Positions 39,724 to 48,973 of a stretch of DNA of 64,000 nucleotides are shown here, piece by piece. This DNA comes from Trabulsiella odontotermitis. GTDB taxonomy: Bacteria > Pseudomonadota > Gammaproteobacteria > Enterobacterales > Enterobacteriaceae. How positions within the stretch are numbered: position 1 is the first letter of the stretch; each line of letters opens with the position of its first letter. The notes under the pieces were generated by a model, which was not told the DNA's origin, searched no databases, and saw only the letters and a list, made by a program, of their open reading frames with translations. A program made the position numbers and the translations under genes. The DNA is taken from positions 248,001 through 312,000 of the forward strand of contig NZ_LIFX01000006.1 of assembly GCF_001297775.1 (NCBI RefSeq), in the 5' to 3' direction.

Positions 39724-39740
39724 CCCGACCCGCGGGCTAT
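39720..39740. terminator. Terminator between the HTH gene and hisP
   Basis: Stem ATAGCCCG/CGGGCTAT with loop ACCCG. A T-rich stretch follows on the minus strand (TTCTTTCT) and a weaker one on the plus strand. Confidence 0.65.
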
Positions 39741-39746
39741 CGTGTG

Positions 39747-40520
39747 TTATTTCAGCGAGCCTTTCAGGAACTGTTGCAGGCGTGGGCTTTGCGGGTTGCC
39801 GAACAAATCGTCCGGGTGCCCTTCTTCTTCGATTTTCCCCTGATGCAGGAAAATCACATGCGAGGAGACATGGCGGGCAAATCCCATTTCGTGCGTCACC
39901 ACGACCATCGTTTTCCCCTCTTCGGCCAGCTTCTGCATAATACGCAGCACTTCGCCCACCAGCTCAGGATCGAGCGCAGACGTGGGTTCGTCAAACAGCA
40001 GCACCTCCGGCTCCATCGCCAGCGCACGGGCAATGGAAACGCGTTGTTGCTGACCGCCAGAAAGATGCACCGGATATTTAGTCTGCTGACGCTCGTCGAT
40101 ACCCACTTTCGCCAGATATTTTTCCGCCCGCTCGCGGGCTTCCTGCTTGCTCAACCCGAGAACCTGCACCGGCGCTTCCATCACGTTTTCCAGCACCGTC
40201 ATGTGGCTCCACAGGTTGAAGTGCTGAAACACCATCGTCAGGCGCGTACGCAGCAGGCGGAGCTGGTTTTTGTCAGCGACTTTTAGCTGACCGTCTTTGT
40301 CACGCACCAGGCCGATATTCTGGCCGTTCACCACAATCGAGCCTTCGCTCGGCTTTTCGAGGAAGTTAATGCAGCGCAGGAAAGTACTTTTCCCGGAGCC
40401 CGATGAACCGATGATCGAGATAACATCGCCGGCATTCGCCTTCAGCGTGACGCCTTTCAGTACTTCATGTTCACCGTAGCGCTTATGCAAATCGATGACG
40501 TTTAATTTGTTCTCAGCCAT
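39747..40520 (-). CDS. hisP: Histidine/lysine-arginine-ornithine ABC transporter ATPase HisP
   Basis: 257-aa ABC ATPase, the energy unit of HisQMP2. Walker [10 protein letters not shown] at residues 38-46, signature LSGGQQQR, Walker [13 protein letters not shown] and the H-loop VVTHEMGF are all intact. It serves both periplasmic binding proteins HisJ and ArgT. It follows hisM by 7 bp and is the last gene before the terminator. Confidence 0.98.
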   Translation of the reverse strand: MAENKLNVIDLHKRYGEHEVLKGVTLKANAGDVISIIGSSGSGKSTFLRCINFLEKPSEGSIVVNGQNIGLVRDKDGQLKVADKNQLRLLRTRLTMVFQHFNLWSHMTVLENVMEAPVQVLGLSKQEARERAEKYLAKVGIDERQQTKYPVHLSGGQQQRVSIARALAMEPEVLLFDEPTSALDPELVGEVLRIMQKLAEEGKTMVVVTHEMGFARHVSSHVIFLHQGKIEEEGHPDDLFGNPQSPRLQQFLKGSLK

Positions 40521-40527
40521 GATGTTC

Positions 40528-41244
40528 TCAATGCGTTGAAGAAGGTGATAAATGCTGCATCCAGCGCTTTTCCGCTTTGCGGAACAGGCTGATCAACACA
40601 TACGAAATGATCAGATACAGCACGGCGGCGATCCCGAATGCGGTAAAGGGCTGATAGGTCGCCGAGTTGATATCACGGGCGATTTTCAGCAGATCCGGTA
40701 CCGTCGCGGTAAAAGCCAGTGCGGTGGAATGCAGCATCAGGATCACTTCGTTACTGTAGGCCGGTAAAGCAATGCGTAACGCCGACGGCAAAATGATACA
40801 GCGGTACATTTTGCCGCTGGAGAAGCCGTACGCGCGCGCCGCCTCAATTTCACCGTGCGGCACTGAGCGGATGGCCCCGGCGAAAATCTCCGTGGTGTAC
40901 GCACAGGTATTCAGGGTCAGCGCCAGCACGGTACAGTTCAGGCCGCTGCGGAAAAACGCGTTCAGCAGTTCCGTTCCCTTCACCACTTCCAGCGTATACA
41001 TCCCCGAGTAAAACACCAGCAGTTGAACGTAAAGCGGCGTACCACGAAAAATATAGGTAAAGAGCCAGATGGGCATGCTGATAAATTTATTGCTGGAAAC
41101 ACGCCCAATCGCCAGCAGCACCGCCATCATGCCGCCCATCACCACAGATAAAATCAGCAGCCAGAGCGTAATCGCCACCCCGGTAAAGCGATAGCCGTCA
41201 GTCCACAGCAGAGCCTTCCAGTATTCCTGAATAATGTCGATCAC
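40528..41244 (-). CDS. hisM: Histidine ABC transporter permease HisM
   Basis: 238-aa inner-membrane permease with five predicted helices and the EAA loop of polar amino-acid permeases ([30 protein letters not shown]). It pairs with HisQ to form the channel. The ATG overlaps the hisQ stop by 4 bp. Confidence 0.97.
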   Translation of the reverse strand: MIDIIQEYWKALLWTDGYRFTGVAITLWLLILSVVMGGMMAVLLAIGRVSSNKFISMPIWLFTYIFRGTPLYVQLLVFYSGMYTLEVVKGTELLNAFFRSGLNCTVLALTLNTCAYTTEIFAGAIRSVPHGEIEAARAYGFSSGKMYRCIILPSALRIALPAYSNEVILMLHSTALAFTATVPDLLKIARDINSATYQPFTAFGIAAVLYLIISYVLISLFRKAEKRWMQHLSPSSTH

Positions 41245-41927
41245 AGGTCAGCCCTCTTCACACCCACGGTATAGCGACGTTCAAGCAACATCAGCACGCC
41301 GTTGGATACCGTGGTAAACACCAGATAAATTACCCCACAAACGACGGCAAAGTAGAACGGCTCCCAAGTGCTTTTCCCGGCGAGCTGCGTGGCCTTAACC
41401 ACGTCTTCAAGTCCAAGCAGTGACACCAGCGCGGTGGCTTTCAGAATGACCTGCCAGTTGTTGCCGATGCCCGGTAGCGCGAAGCGCATCATCGCCGGAA
41501 ACATAATGCGGCGGAAGGTCTGGCGACGGGTAAAGCCAAACGCCGTTGCCGCTTCCAGATGCCCCTTCGGCACCGCCAGATAGGCGCCGCGAAAGGTCTC
41601 GGTAAAATAGGCGCCATAGATGTAGCCCAGCGTGATGATCCCCGCGACCATCGGGTCAATATCAAACTGCGACACGCCTAAGGCGTCGGTAATGGTATTG
41701 AGCGCTATCTGCAAACCATAAAAAATCAGCAGCATCAGCACCAGATCCGGTACCCCACGGATAAGCGTGGTGTAGGCTTCGAACAGCAGCGCCAGCGGGC
41801 GATTGTTCGATAATTTCGCGCCTGCCCCGGCAAGCCCGATCACCACGGCTAACAGCACTGAACTGATAGCCAGTTCCAGCGTCACGATGGCGCCATGAAA
41901 AATAACTTGTGAAAACCCGTACAGCAT
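41241..41927 (-). CDS. hisQ: Histidine ABC transporter permease HisQ
   Basis: 228-aa permease, partner of HisM, with the same fold and EAA loop (HLEAATAFGFTRRQTFRRIMFPAMMRFALPG). It begins 62 bp after hisJ, with a strong hairpin in the gap that probably lowers its expression relative to the binding protein. Confidence 0.97.
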   Translation of the reverse strand: MLYGFSQVIFHGAIVTLELAISSVLLAVVIGLAGAGAKLSNNRPLALLFEAYTTLIRGVPDLVLMLLIFYGLQIALNTITDALGVSQFDIDPMVAGIITLGYIYGAYFTETFRGAYLAVPKGHLEAATAFGFTRRQTFRRIMFPAMMRFALPGIGNNWQVILKATALVSLLGLEDVVKATQLAGKSTWEPFYFAVVCGVIYLVFTTVSNGVLMLLERRYTVGVKRADL

Positions 41928-41951
41928 TGCGCCTGTCCCGTCTGTGTAACA

Positions 41952-41975
41952 CCTTCGCGCCAGAGGGCGCGAAGG
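41952..41975 (-). other. Strong hairpin between hisJ and hisQ
   Basis: Perfect 10-bp stem CCTTCGCGCC/GGCGCGAAGG with a 4-nt loop and no T-tract. In Salmonella a REP element sits in the same gap and affects expression balance; this sequence is not a REP but is in the right place to protect hisJ mRNA. Confidence 0.75.
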
Positions 41976-41989
41976 CTCATACGTGCTGG

Positions 41990-42772
41990 TTAATCACCAT
42001 ACACATTAAAATCGAAGTACTTCTTCGCTAATTTTTCGTAGGTACCATCGGCACGCATTTCTGCGAACGCTTTGTTCAGCGCTTCACGCAGTTCGTTATC
42101 TTCTTTACGCAGGCCCATACCGGTACCCACGCCGAACAGCTTGAGATCCTTGATTGACGGACCGCCAAATTCATAATCGCCGCCGATCGGTTGCTTGAGG
42201 AAACCTTCGCTGGCAGCGACTTCGTCCTGGAACGCGGCGTCGATGCGTCCTGCCGTCAGGTCAGCGTAGATGTTGTCCTGCCCCTGATAAGAGACGATTT
42301 CGACCCCTTTCGCCGCCCAGTGCTCGTTGCCGTAGGTTTCCTGGGTGGTGCCCTGCAACACACCGACGCGTTTGCCTTTCAGCGTGGCGAGATCAGGCGT
42401 GATGTTGCTGCCCTTTTTCACGACCAGACGGGAATCCGCCGCATAGAGTTTGTCGGTGAAGGCAATCTCCTGCTGACGTTTTTCAGTGATCGACAGCGAC
42501 GACATAATCGCATCGATTTTCTTTGCTTTCAGAGAGGGGATCAGCGCATCCAGCGGGCTTTCAATGAAGGTACATTGCGTTTTTAAGCGCTGACAGAGAT
42601 CTTTCGCCAGATCGATGTCAAAACCCACCAGTTCACCCTGGGCATTTTTCGATTCGAACGGCGCATAAGTGGGATCGGTGCCGATACGAATTTTTTGCGG
42701 GATTGCTGCATAAACGGTGGATATGCTGGAAAGCGCCAGCATTAATGAGAGAGACAACGCCATTTTTTTCAT
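41990..42772 (-). CDS. hisJ: Histidine-binding periplasmic protein HisJ
   Basis: 260-aa solute-binding protein with a signal peptide of about 22 residues ([22 protein letters not shown], cleavage before AIPQ). The binding cleft family motif [33 protein letters not shown] and [19 protein letters not shown] are present. It delivers histidine to HisQMP. Start ATG 42772 has GAGGATAG upstream; four extra in-frame codons further up are rejected. Paralogue of the neighbouring argT. Confidence 0.97.
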   Translation of the reverse strand: MKKMALSLSLMLALSSISTVYAAIPQKIRIGTDPTYAPFESKNAQGELVGFDIDLAKDLCQRLKTQCTFIESPLDALIPSLKAKKIDAIMSSLSITEKRQQEIAFTDKLYAADSRLVVKKGSNITPDLATLKGKRVGVLQGTTQETYGNEHWAAKGVEIVSYQGQDNIYADLTAGRIDAAFQDEVAASEGFLKQPIGGDYEFGGPSIKDLKLFGVGTGMGLRKEDNELREALNKAFAEMRADGTYEKLAKKYFDFNVYGD

Positions 42773-42944
42773 ATCTATCCTCAACAGACTGTCATTCTAA
42801 CGGGGTTAAGCAAAAGTACGGTACAGGTTATCGTGCCATTTTTTGAGGTAAGTCGACACGTTTTTTTGCATCACAAATGCTTAAATATGCACTAATAAGC
42901 CGCAAAACAGCATATCCAGCGCGCATCTAATGCATTCATTAGGG

Positions 42945-42980
42945 TAATGCACCAAAACGAGTCATCATTTTGATGCATTA
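42945..42980. repeat. AT-rich inverted repeat upstream of hisJ
   Basis: TAATGCACCAAAA and TTTTGATGCATTA form a 13-bp stem with one mismatch around a 10-nt loop. The arms carry NtrC-like half-sites (TGCACCAAAA, TTTTGATGCA). Confidence 0.6.
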
Positions 42981-43015
42981 CACTCCGTTAGTCGGGAAGG
43001 TCTGCGGTAGACGAC

Positions 43016-43798
43016 TTATTCGCCGTAGACGTTAAAGTTAAAATACTTCTTCGCCATCTTGTCGTAAGTACCGTCTTTACGCAGATCGCTCAGCGCTTTG
43101 TCGAAGGCCGCTTTCAGCTCAGCGTCGTCTTTACGCAGACCCACGCCGGTGCCGTCACCGAAGTATTTTTTGTCTTTCACGGAAGGACCAGCAAATTCGA
43201 AATCTTTACCGGCTGGCTGTTTGAGGAAACCTTCACTGGCAGCCACTTCGTCCTGGAATGCAGCATCCAGACGACCGGCGGCAAGGTCAGAGTAGATCAA
43301 ATCCTGGTTCTGGTAGGCAACAACATCAACGCCTTGTGTGCGCCATTTTTCATTGGCATAGGCTTCCTGAGTCGACCCCTGAAGCACACCAACGTGTTTG
43401 CCTTTCAGCACATCAAGATCCGGTTTCACCGACGACCCTTTCGCGGCAATTAAGCGGGAGTCCGCGGCGTAAAGTTTGTCAGAGAACGCGATCTCCTGCT
43501 GACGCTTCTCAGTGATGGAGAGCGAAGAAATGATGGCATCGATTTTTTTCGCTTTCAGCGAAGGGATCAGAGAGTCAAAATCGCTGCCCACCCAGGTACA
43601 TTTCACCTGCATGCGTTTGCACATCTCATTACCCAGATCGATATCAAACCCGACAAAATCCCCTTTCGCGTCTTTCGATGAGAAAGGCGCATAAGTCGCG
43701 TCTGTACCAATACGAACCGTCTGCGGCAATGCAGCAAATACGCTGGATGCGCTGCAGATACCTGATAACAACGTGAGAGCCAGAACCGTCTTCTTCAT
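43016..43798 (-). CDS. argT: Lysine/arginine/ornithine-binding periplasmic protein ArgT
   Basis: 260-aa solute-binding protein with a 22-residue signal peptide (cleavage before ALPQ). It closely resembles HisJ across the whole length ([58 protein letters not shown]). It feeds basic amino acids to the same HisQMP complex. The argT-hisJ pair is a tandem duplication typical of enterobacteria. A sigma-54 promoter lies 80 bp upstream. Confidence 0.97.
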   Translation of the reverse strand: MKKTVLALTLLSGICSASSVFAALPQTVRIGTDATYAPFSSKDAKGDFVGFDIDLGNEMCKRMQVKCTWVGSDFDSLIPSLKAKKIDAIISSLSITEKRQQEIAFSDKLYAADSRLIAAKGSSVKPDLDVLKGKHVGVLQGSTQEAYANEKWRTQGVDVVAYQNQDLIYSDLAAGRLDAAFQDEVAASEGFLKQPAGKDFEFAGPSVKDKKYFGDGTGVGLRKDDAELKAAFDKALSDLRKDGTYDKMAKKYFNFNVYGE

Positions 43799-43879
43799 AC
43801 ATTACCCTTAAGATGTCGTGATGTAGTAAGTGTCTTGTTATGTCGTTTGCGTGTTGTGTGTTGTTGTTGCAGACAATTC

Positions 43880-43896
43880 TTGCATCTTTTATGCCA
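43880..43896 (-). promoter_or_regulatory. Sigma-54 promoter of argT
   Basis: Minus strand TGGCATAAAAGATGCAA: GG and GC doublets separated by exactly 10 nt, as required for sigma-54 (-24/-12). It matches the recalled Salmonella argT element. Start predicted near 43870, about 70 nt before argT. Confidence 0.85.
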
Positions 43897-44081
43897 TATT
43901 CACCGGGCAGCGCGAAATCAACGTTAAATATGTTAATAAAAAGTTGCATGTTATCGTCAGAAGGAAAGATAACAGCAATGACAGATAAACCGCAGTGGTG
44001 CAGCGCAAAAAAACAAATTAAATGTTGAGGATTTGATCGTGGTTGCAAAATCGCCCCAGAACAGGGCGAAGCGAAAGAATA

Positions 44082-44098
44082 TGCACTACTTTGGTGCG
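44082..44098. promoter_or_regulatory. NtrC (GlnG) binding site upstream of argT
   Basis: TGCACTACTTTGGTGCG resembles the NtrC consensus TGCACCAAAATGGTGCA, with both half-sites recognisable. It lies about 200 bp upstream of the sigma-54 promoter, a normal enhancer distance. Confidence 0.75.
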
Positions 44099-44101
44099 TC
44101 G

Positions 44102-44671
44102 TTATGCACCCTGCCAGCGGGTGAATAAATCCTCTGGCAAATCAATATCAAACTGATCAAGCACCCGATTAACCGTCTGATTAATCACGTCATCCAACGT
44201 CTCAGGACGATGATAAAACGCCGGGACTGGCGGCATAATCACCGCCCCGATTTCCGCCGCCTGGGTCATGAGACGCAGATGGCCGAGATGCAGCGGCGTT
44301 TCGCGCACGCACAACACCAGCGGACGCCGCTCCTTGAGGATCACATCCGCCGCGCGGGTCAGCAGCCCGTCGGTATAGCTGTGAACAATTCCGGAAAGCG
44401 TTTTGATCGAACAGGGCAATATCACCATCCCGGTCGTCTTAAACGAACCGGAGGAGATACAGGCGGCGATATCACGGGCATCGTGCACAACATCGGCCAG
44501 CGCCTGCACCTCGCGCAGCGTAATGTCGGTTTCGAGCGACAGCGTCTGACGCGCCGCCTGACTCATGATCAGATGGGTTTCCACCCCGGCGACATCACGC
44601 AGCACCTGTAACAGGCGTACGCCATAAATCGCGCCACTGGCGCCTGAGATGCCTACAATGAGTCGTTTCAT
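44102..44671 (-). CDS. ubiX: Flavin prenyltransferase UbiX
   Basis: 189-aa flavoprotein that makes prenylated FMN for the UbiD decarboxylase of ubiquinone synthesis. FMN-binding GISGASGAIYGVRLL is at residues 7-21, with SGSFKTTGMVILPCSIKTLSGI and CVRETPLHLGHLRLM typical of the family. The start at 44671 has GGAGG about 10 nt upstream and gives the E. coli length. It is downstream of purF on the same strand. Confidence 0.96.
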   Translation of the reverse strand: MKRLIVGISGASGAIYGVRLLQVLRDVAGVETHLIMSQAARQTLSLETDITLREVQALADVVHDARDIAACISSGSFKTTGMVILPCSIKTLSGIVHSYTDGLLTRAADVILKERRPLVLCVRETPLHLGHLRLMTQAAEIGAVIMPPVPAFYHRPETLDDVINQTVNRVLDQFDIDLPEDLFTRWQGA

Positions 44672-44773
44672 AACTGGGATCCTCCCGACATTTTCAGGCT
44701 GACAATGCCGCAAACGAGCGGGAGTTGCAAGGAAAGCGCGTCCTGTCCGAAAACAGAACGCACCTGAGGCGGC

Positions 44774-46291
44774 TTAACCTTCGTTATGCATCTCTAAATT
44801 TTCCATTTCGTTCTGACGCAGCAGCGCTTTCGCATCGTCATTACGCAAGGAATCGAGATAGTCGAGGTACTGCTGGTTGACGTCTTTGGTCACGTACACA
44901 CCGTTAAAGACCGAGCATTCAAACTGCTGAATGTCCGGGTTCTCGGCGCGTACCGCATCGATGAGATCGTTGAGATCCTGAAAAATCAGGCCATCTGCGC
45001 CGATGATCTGGCGGATTTCATCAACTTCTCGACCATGGGCAATCAGTTCGTTAGCGGTCGGCATATCAATGCCGTACACGTTCGGGAAACGAATTTCCGG
45101 AGCGGCAGACGCCAGATACACTTTCTTCGCCCCCGCTTCGCGTGCCATTTCGATGATCTGCTCAGAGGTTGTGCCACGCACGATGGAGTCGTCCACCAGC
45201 AACACGTTTTTGTCGCGGAACTCGGCACGGTTAGCGTTCAGTTTACGACGCACCGATTTACGACGCAGTTGCTGCCCCGGCATGATAAAGGTGCGGCCGA
45301 CATAACGGTTTTTCACAAAACCCTGGCGGTACGGTTTATCGAGAATACGGGCGATTTCCAGCGCGATATCGCAGGAGGTTTCCGGGATAGGGATCACCAC
45401 GTCGATGTCGAGATCTTCCCACTCACGGGCAATTTTCTCGCCGAGTTTGGTGCCCATGTTCACGCGGGCGCTGTAGACGGAAATCTTGTCAATGAACGAA
45501 TCCGGACGCGCGAAATAAACGTATTCAAACAGGCACGGATTGCTGACCGGGTTGTCCGCGCACTGGCGGGTAAACAGTTGCCCTTTCTCGGTAATGTAGA
45601 TGGCTTCGCCAGGTGCGACGTCACGCAGGAACTCAAAGCCCAGCGTATCGAGCGCCACGCTCTCGGAAGCCACCATGTATTCGGTACGACCGTCGCCAAT
45701 ATCACGCTTGCCAAGTACCAGCGGGCGAATACCGTTCGGGTCGCGGAAGGCGATCATCCCGTGACCGATAATCATCGCCACGCAAGCATAGGCGCCGCGG
45801 ATCTGCCGGTTAGTGGCGGCAATCGCCGCAAAAATGTTGTCCGCTTCCAGAGGATAGTGGCGGAAGTTATCCAGCTCGCTGGCAAAAATATTGAGCAGGA
45901 TTTCAGAATCTGAGGTGGTGTTAATGTGACGGCGCTTCTCTTCGAACAGCTTTTTACGCAGTTCGTGCGCGTTGGTCAGATTACCATTGTGCGCCAGAGT
46001 AATGCCGAAAGGAGAGTTGACGTAAAAAGGTTGCGCCTCGGATGCGCTGGAGCTACCGGCCGTGGGATAACGCACATGGCCAATCCCCATATTGCCCTGC
46101 ATACGCTGCATGTGGCGAGCTTCAAACACATCACTCACCAGACCGTTGGCCTTACGCAACCGGAAACAGTTGTTCGCATCGATGGTGATGATGCCTGCGG
46201 CATCCTGCCCGCGGTGCTGAAGCACCGTTAACGCGTCATAAATCGACTGGTTGACCGGCATAACACCGGCGATACCGACAATACCGCACAT
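44774..46291 (-). CDS. purF: Amidophosphoribosyltransferase PurF
   Basis: First committed enzyme of purine synthesis, 505 aa: PRPP + glutamine to phosphoribosylamine. The N-terminal nucleophile glutaminase begins with Cys2 ([10 protein letters not shown]). The phosphoribosyltransferase domain has the PRPP loop [15 protein letters not shown] (about residues 361-375). It follows cvpA by 33 bp; the pair is controlled by a PurR box upstream of cvpA. Confidence 0.98.
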   Translation of the reverse strand: MCGIVGIAGVMPVNQSIYDALTVLQHRGQDAAGIITIDANNCFRLRKANGLVSDVFEARHMQRMQGNMGIGHVRYPTAGSSSASEAQPFYVNSPFGITLAHNGNLTNAHELRKKLFEEKRRHINTTSDSEILLNIFASELDNFRHYPLEADNIFAAIAATNRQIRGAYACVAMIIGHGMIAFRDPNGIRPLVLGKRDIGDGRTEYMVASESVALDTLGFEFLRDVAPGEAIYITEKGQLFTRQCADNPVSNPCLFEYVYFARPDSFIDKISVYSARVNMGTKLGEKIAREWEDLDIDVVIPIPETSCDIALEIARILDKPYRQGFVKNRYVGRTFIMPGQQLRRKSVRRKLNANRAEFRDKNVLLVDDSIVRGTTSEQIIEMAREAGAKKVYLASAAPEIRFPNVYGIDMPTANELIAHGREVDEIRQIIGADGLIFQDLNDLIDAVRAENPDIQQFECSVFNGVYVTKDVNQQYLDYLDSLRNDDAKALLRQNEMENLEMHNEG

Positions 46292-46324
46292 ACGTCATTT
46301 TCCTCGTTAAGAACTGCCCAAAGT

Positions 46325-46813
46325 TTATACTCTGGGCAAGAAACTCGACGAGCTTTGCAGATAGTCAAAGAACCATCTGATGATGAAACTGAATTCCGGG
46401 ATCAACTGCGACTTCTGCCAGTCTTCACTTTTGGACAGACCGGTAAAGGTATCGAGGAAGAACAGAATGGCGGCGACGATCAGTACGCCACGTAACGCAC
46501 CGAAACAGATCCCCAGCACCCTGTCGGTCCCGGACAGGCCAGTTTTTTCCACCAGCGCTCCGATGACATAGTTCACGATAGCGCCGACAATCAGCGTCGC
46601 GACGAACAGCACCGCGATCGCAATCCCATTTCGAACCAGTTCGTCTTCAAAGCCCGTAAACCAGACTGACAGGTAAGTGTAGTAATGGCTGGCAACAAAG
46701 AAAGCACAACCCCAGGTTACCAGCGATAACGCTTCACGAACAAAGCCGCGGATCAGGCTCACCAGACAGGAAAAACCAATCACCGCGATAATGGCGTAAT
46801 CAATCCAGACCAT
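46325..46813 (-). CDS. cvpA: Colicin V production membrane protein CvpA
   Basis: 162-aa inner-membrane protein with four predicted helices. It starts MVWIDYAIIAVIGFSCLVSLIRGFVREALS, the family signature, and ends with a short polar tail. It is needed for colicin V export and for bile resistance in other enterobacteria; the mechanism is unknown. First gene of the cvpA-purF unit. Confidence 0.95.
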   Translation of the reverse strand: MVWIDYAIIAVIGFSCLVSLIRGFVREALSLVTWGCAFFVASHYYTYLSVWFTGFEDELVRNGIAIAVLFVATLIVGAIVNYVIGALVEKTGLSGTDRVLGICFGALRGVLIVAAILFFLDTFTGLSKSEDWQKSQLIPEFSFIIRWFFDYLQSSSSFLPRV

Positions 46814-46869
46814 ATGTGTCCCACGATTTCACGCCCTGTCATCCAGTTCGGGGCGCATTCTAACAGAAA

Positions 46870-46885
46870 AAGAAAACGTTTGCGT
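46870..46885 (-). promoter_or_regulatory. PurR operator (cvpA-purF)
   Basis: Minus strand ACGCAAACGTTTTCTT fits the PurR consensus ACGCAAACGTTTTCNT completely. It lies 57-72 bp upstream of cvpA. Confidence 0.9.
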
Positions 46886-46905
46886 AGGGATTTCCTTCCC
46901 GCGCT

Positions 46906-46943
46906 TAAATAAAAATGGCGCTGAAAAAATGTTCAACGCCATT
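46906..46943 (-). terminator. Terminator after dedD
   Basis: Minus-strand stem AATGGCG-T-TGAA / TTCA-G-CGCCATT, followed by TTTTTATTT. It closes the accD-folC-dedD unit and separates it from cvpA. Confidence 0.8.
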
Positions 46944-46966
46944 CGGTTCATCACCGGGGAGCAGGG

Positions 46967-47653
46967 TTAATTCGGCGAGTAACCCATCACTACCCCACTC
47001 AGCCCCGACAGTTGTTTCAGCTCGCCAAGCGAGTTTTTCATCTTATCTCTCGAAGCGTCCGGGCCAACCAGAATCCGGGTGATTTTACCCTGTACCGGCG
47101 TGGAAGGCGACGTGTAAACACGATACCCCGCTCCGCGCAGTTTGCCTACGATCTCGTTGACTTTATCGGCGTTTTTCAGCGCACCCAACTGCACCACATA
47201 CGCTTTACCGGTCGGCGCAGGTTTCTCCTCCGGCGCCGGTTTTTCGGCGGGCGCTGGCGGCGGTGTTTCTGCAGGCGTTGCCACAGGTTTGGCCGGAGTC
47301 GGTTTAGGCTGCGGTTTTTCGACCGGTTTCGGCTTCTGCGGCGTTACTGGCGCGGGCACCTCGTCGATATCACCATTGCCCGTCATTCGTGACGGATCCA
47401 GCGACGGCGCGGCGGCATCGCCCGCCCTCACCTCTTCAGCCGCCCCTTCCGGCGGCTGAGCGGGCAGCGCCTGCGTGGCGGCAGGCAGCATATCCGGCTC
47501 ATCCCTGTCGCCCGGTTTCGGTACCAGCGGGATCGCCGCAAACTCATCCTGATAATGTTTTTTCTGACCATCGAGCAGCCCTGGCAGTACGATCACCCCC
47601 AGTGCTACCAGCACAATTGTCCCGACCAGACGGTTCTGAAACTTACTCGCCAC
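46967..47653 (-). CDS. dedD: Cell-division SPOR-domain protein DedD
   Basis: 228 aa (E. coli 220). One N-terminal membrane helix (about 9-27), a long periplasmic Pro/Ala/Lys-rich linker (about 40-148) with PKP and PAP repeats, then a C-terminal SPOR domain (about 149-225, KAYVVQLGALKNADKVNEIVGKLRGAGYRVYTS) that binds denuded septal peptidoglycan. It overlaps the end of folC by 11 bp. The length difference falls in the linker. Confidence 0.95.
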   Translation of the reverse strand: MASKFQNRLVGTIVLVALGVIVLPGLLDGQKKHYQDEFAAIPLVPKPGDRDEPDMLPAATQALPAQPPEGAAEEVRAGDAAAPSLDPSRMTGNGDIDEVPAPVTPQKPKPVEKPQPKPTPAKPVATPAETPPPAPAEKPAPEEKPAPTGKAYVVQLGALKNADKVNEIVGKLRGAGYRVYTSPSTPVQGKITRILVGPDASRDKMKNSLGELKQLSGLSGVVMGYSPN

Positions 47654-48911
47654 CGGTTCTCCCCGCGTCCATCGCTTCCATTACATGCGCTACCGTGTGG
47701 AACGAGCCACACACCAGCACCGTATCTTCTGGTTTTGCCTCAGCCATTGCGGCATGCCAGGCATCTGCCACACTGGCATAGACTACGCCGCGAGGCAAAT
47801 GTTCCAGCAGTTGTTCCGCTGTCGCCCCGCGCGGCCCTTCCAGCGGGGCACAATACCAGTTATCGACCATTCCGGTAAGATTCTCCAGCGTACCGGCAAT
47901 ATCCTTGTCATGAAGCATACCAATGACCGTCAGCAGACGTCCGGCTCTGGGTAACATTTTCAGACGTCCGGCAAGATACGCCGACGCATGGGGATTATGC
48001 GCCACGTCGAGGATCAGGCGCGGTGACTCGCTGACAATCTGGAAGCGCCCGGGCAGAATGGCCTGCGCAATGCCGGTGCGGATCGCCTGCTCGCTGACGT
48101 TAAGCCCGCTGACGCGCAGCGCGGCAAGCGCCGTCGCCGCATTCGGCTGCGGCACCTGCGGTAATGGCAGGTCGCGCAATTCTCCCTGCGCGTCGCTGAA
48201 GTTCCAGCCGGTGTCGCTGACCGTATAACGCCAGTTCACATCACGGCGCAGCAGTTGCGCGCCTTTTTCCTGCGCTACGTCGGCAATGGTCGACGGCATA
48301 TCCGGTTCACCGACAATGGCCGGTTTACCGTGGCGGAAAATACCGGCTTTTTCACGGCCAATGCTTTCGCGATCCGGCCCCAGCCAGTCGGTGTGATCAA
48401 GGGCGATACTGGTGACGATGGCAACATCCGCATCCACCAGATTGGTGGCGTCGAGACGACCACCCAGCCCGACTTCCAGAATTACCACATCCAGTTGCGC
48501 CTGCTGAAACAGCCACAATGCCGACAGAGTGCCAAATTCAAAATAGGAGAGTGAAATATCGCCGCGAGCCGATTCAATTTCAGCAAACGACGCGGTATGC
48601 GCCGCTTCCGGCAGCTCTTCGCCCTGCACGCGAACGCGCTCGGTATAACGCACGAGATGCGGCGAACTGTAGACGCCCACCTTATAACCCGCCGCCATCA
48701 GCACCGCTTCCAGCATGCGGCAGGTGGTGCCTTTGCCGTTCGTTCCGGCCACGGTAAAGACAAACGGCGCCGGTTTCTGCACCTTCATTCGTGCCGCAAC
48801 CTCACTGACACGTTCAAGGCCAAGATCGATGGTTTTGGAATGCAGATTTTCCAGATAAGAAAGCCACGCAGCCAGCGGCGACGTAGCCTGAGGAGTACGT
48901 TGTTTTTCCAT
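47643..48911 (-). CDS. folC: Bifunctional dihydrofolate/folylpolyglutamate synthase FolC
   Basis: 422-aa Mur-ligase-family enzyme that adds glutamate to dihydropteroate and folates. ATP loop VAGTNGKGTTC (about 54-64), the EVGLGGRLDATN and SIALDHTDWLG segments with metal/ATP residues, and a C-terminal domain from about 290 (DVAHNPHASAYL). Start ATG 48911 gives the E. coli length. A longer reading to 48971 has no family match. Confidence 0.96.
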   Translation of the reverse strand: MEKQRTPQATSPLAAWLSYLENLHSKTIDLGLERVSEVAARMKVQKPAPFVFTVAGTNGKGTTCRMLEAVLMAAGYKVGVYSSPHLVRYTERVRVQGEELPEAAHTASFAEIESARGDISLSYFEFGTLSALWLFQQAQLDVVILEVGLGGRLDATNLVDADVAIVTSIALDHTDWLGPDRESIGREKAGIFRHGKPAIVGEPDMPSTIADVAQEKGAQLLRRDVNWRYTVSDTGWNFSDAQGELRDLPLPQVPQPNAATALAALRVSGLNVSEQAIRTGIAQAILPGRFQIVSESPRLILDVAHNPHASAYLAGRLKMLPRAGRLLTVIGMLHDKDIAGTLENLTGMVDNWYCAPLEGPRGATAEQLLEHLPRGVVYASVADAWHAAMAEAKPEDTVLVCGSFHTVAHVMEAMDAGRTGGE

Positions 48912-48973
48912 GATGCCCGCGATAGTTAACGAAACAAAAAGGGCAGCGCCGTCTGGCCCTGCCCTTTGCATTA

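Larger units (their letters stand above)
43799..44101 (-). promoter_or_regulatory. argT upstream control region (303 bp)
   Basis: No gene is supported here. The region holds the sigma-54 element at 43880-43896 and the NtrC-like site at 44082-44098, and is otherwise AT-rich with TTG-repeats around 43855-43870. Confidence 0.7.

Noticed and set aside
43644-44048. Open frame across the argT upstream region
   Set aside because: It covers the sigma-54 promoter and the argT start; composition is that of noncoding DNA.
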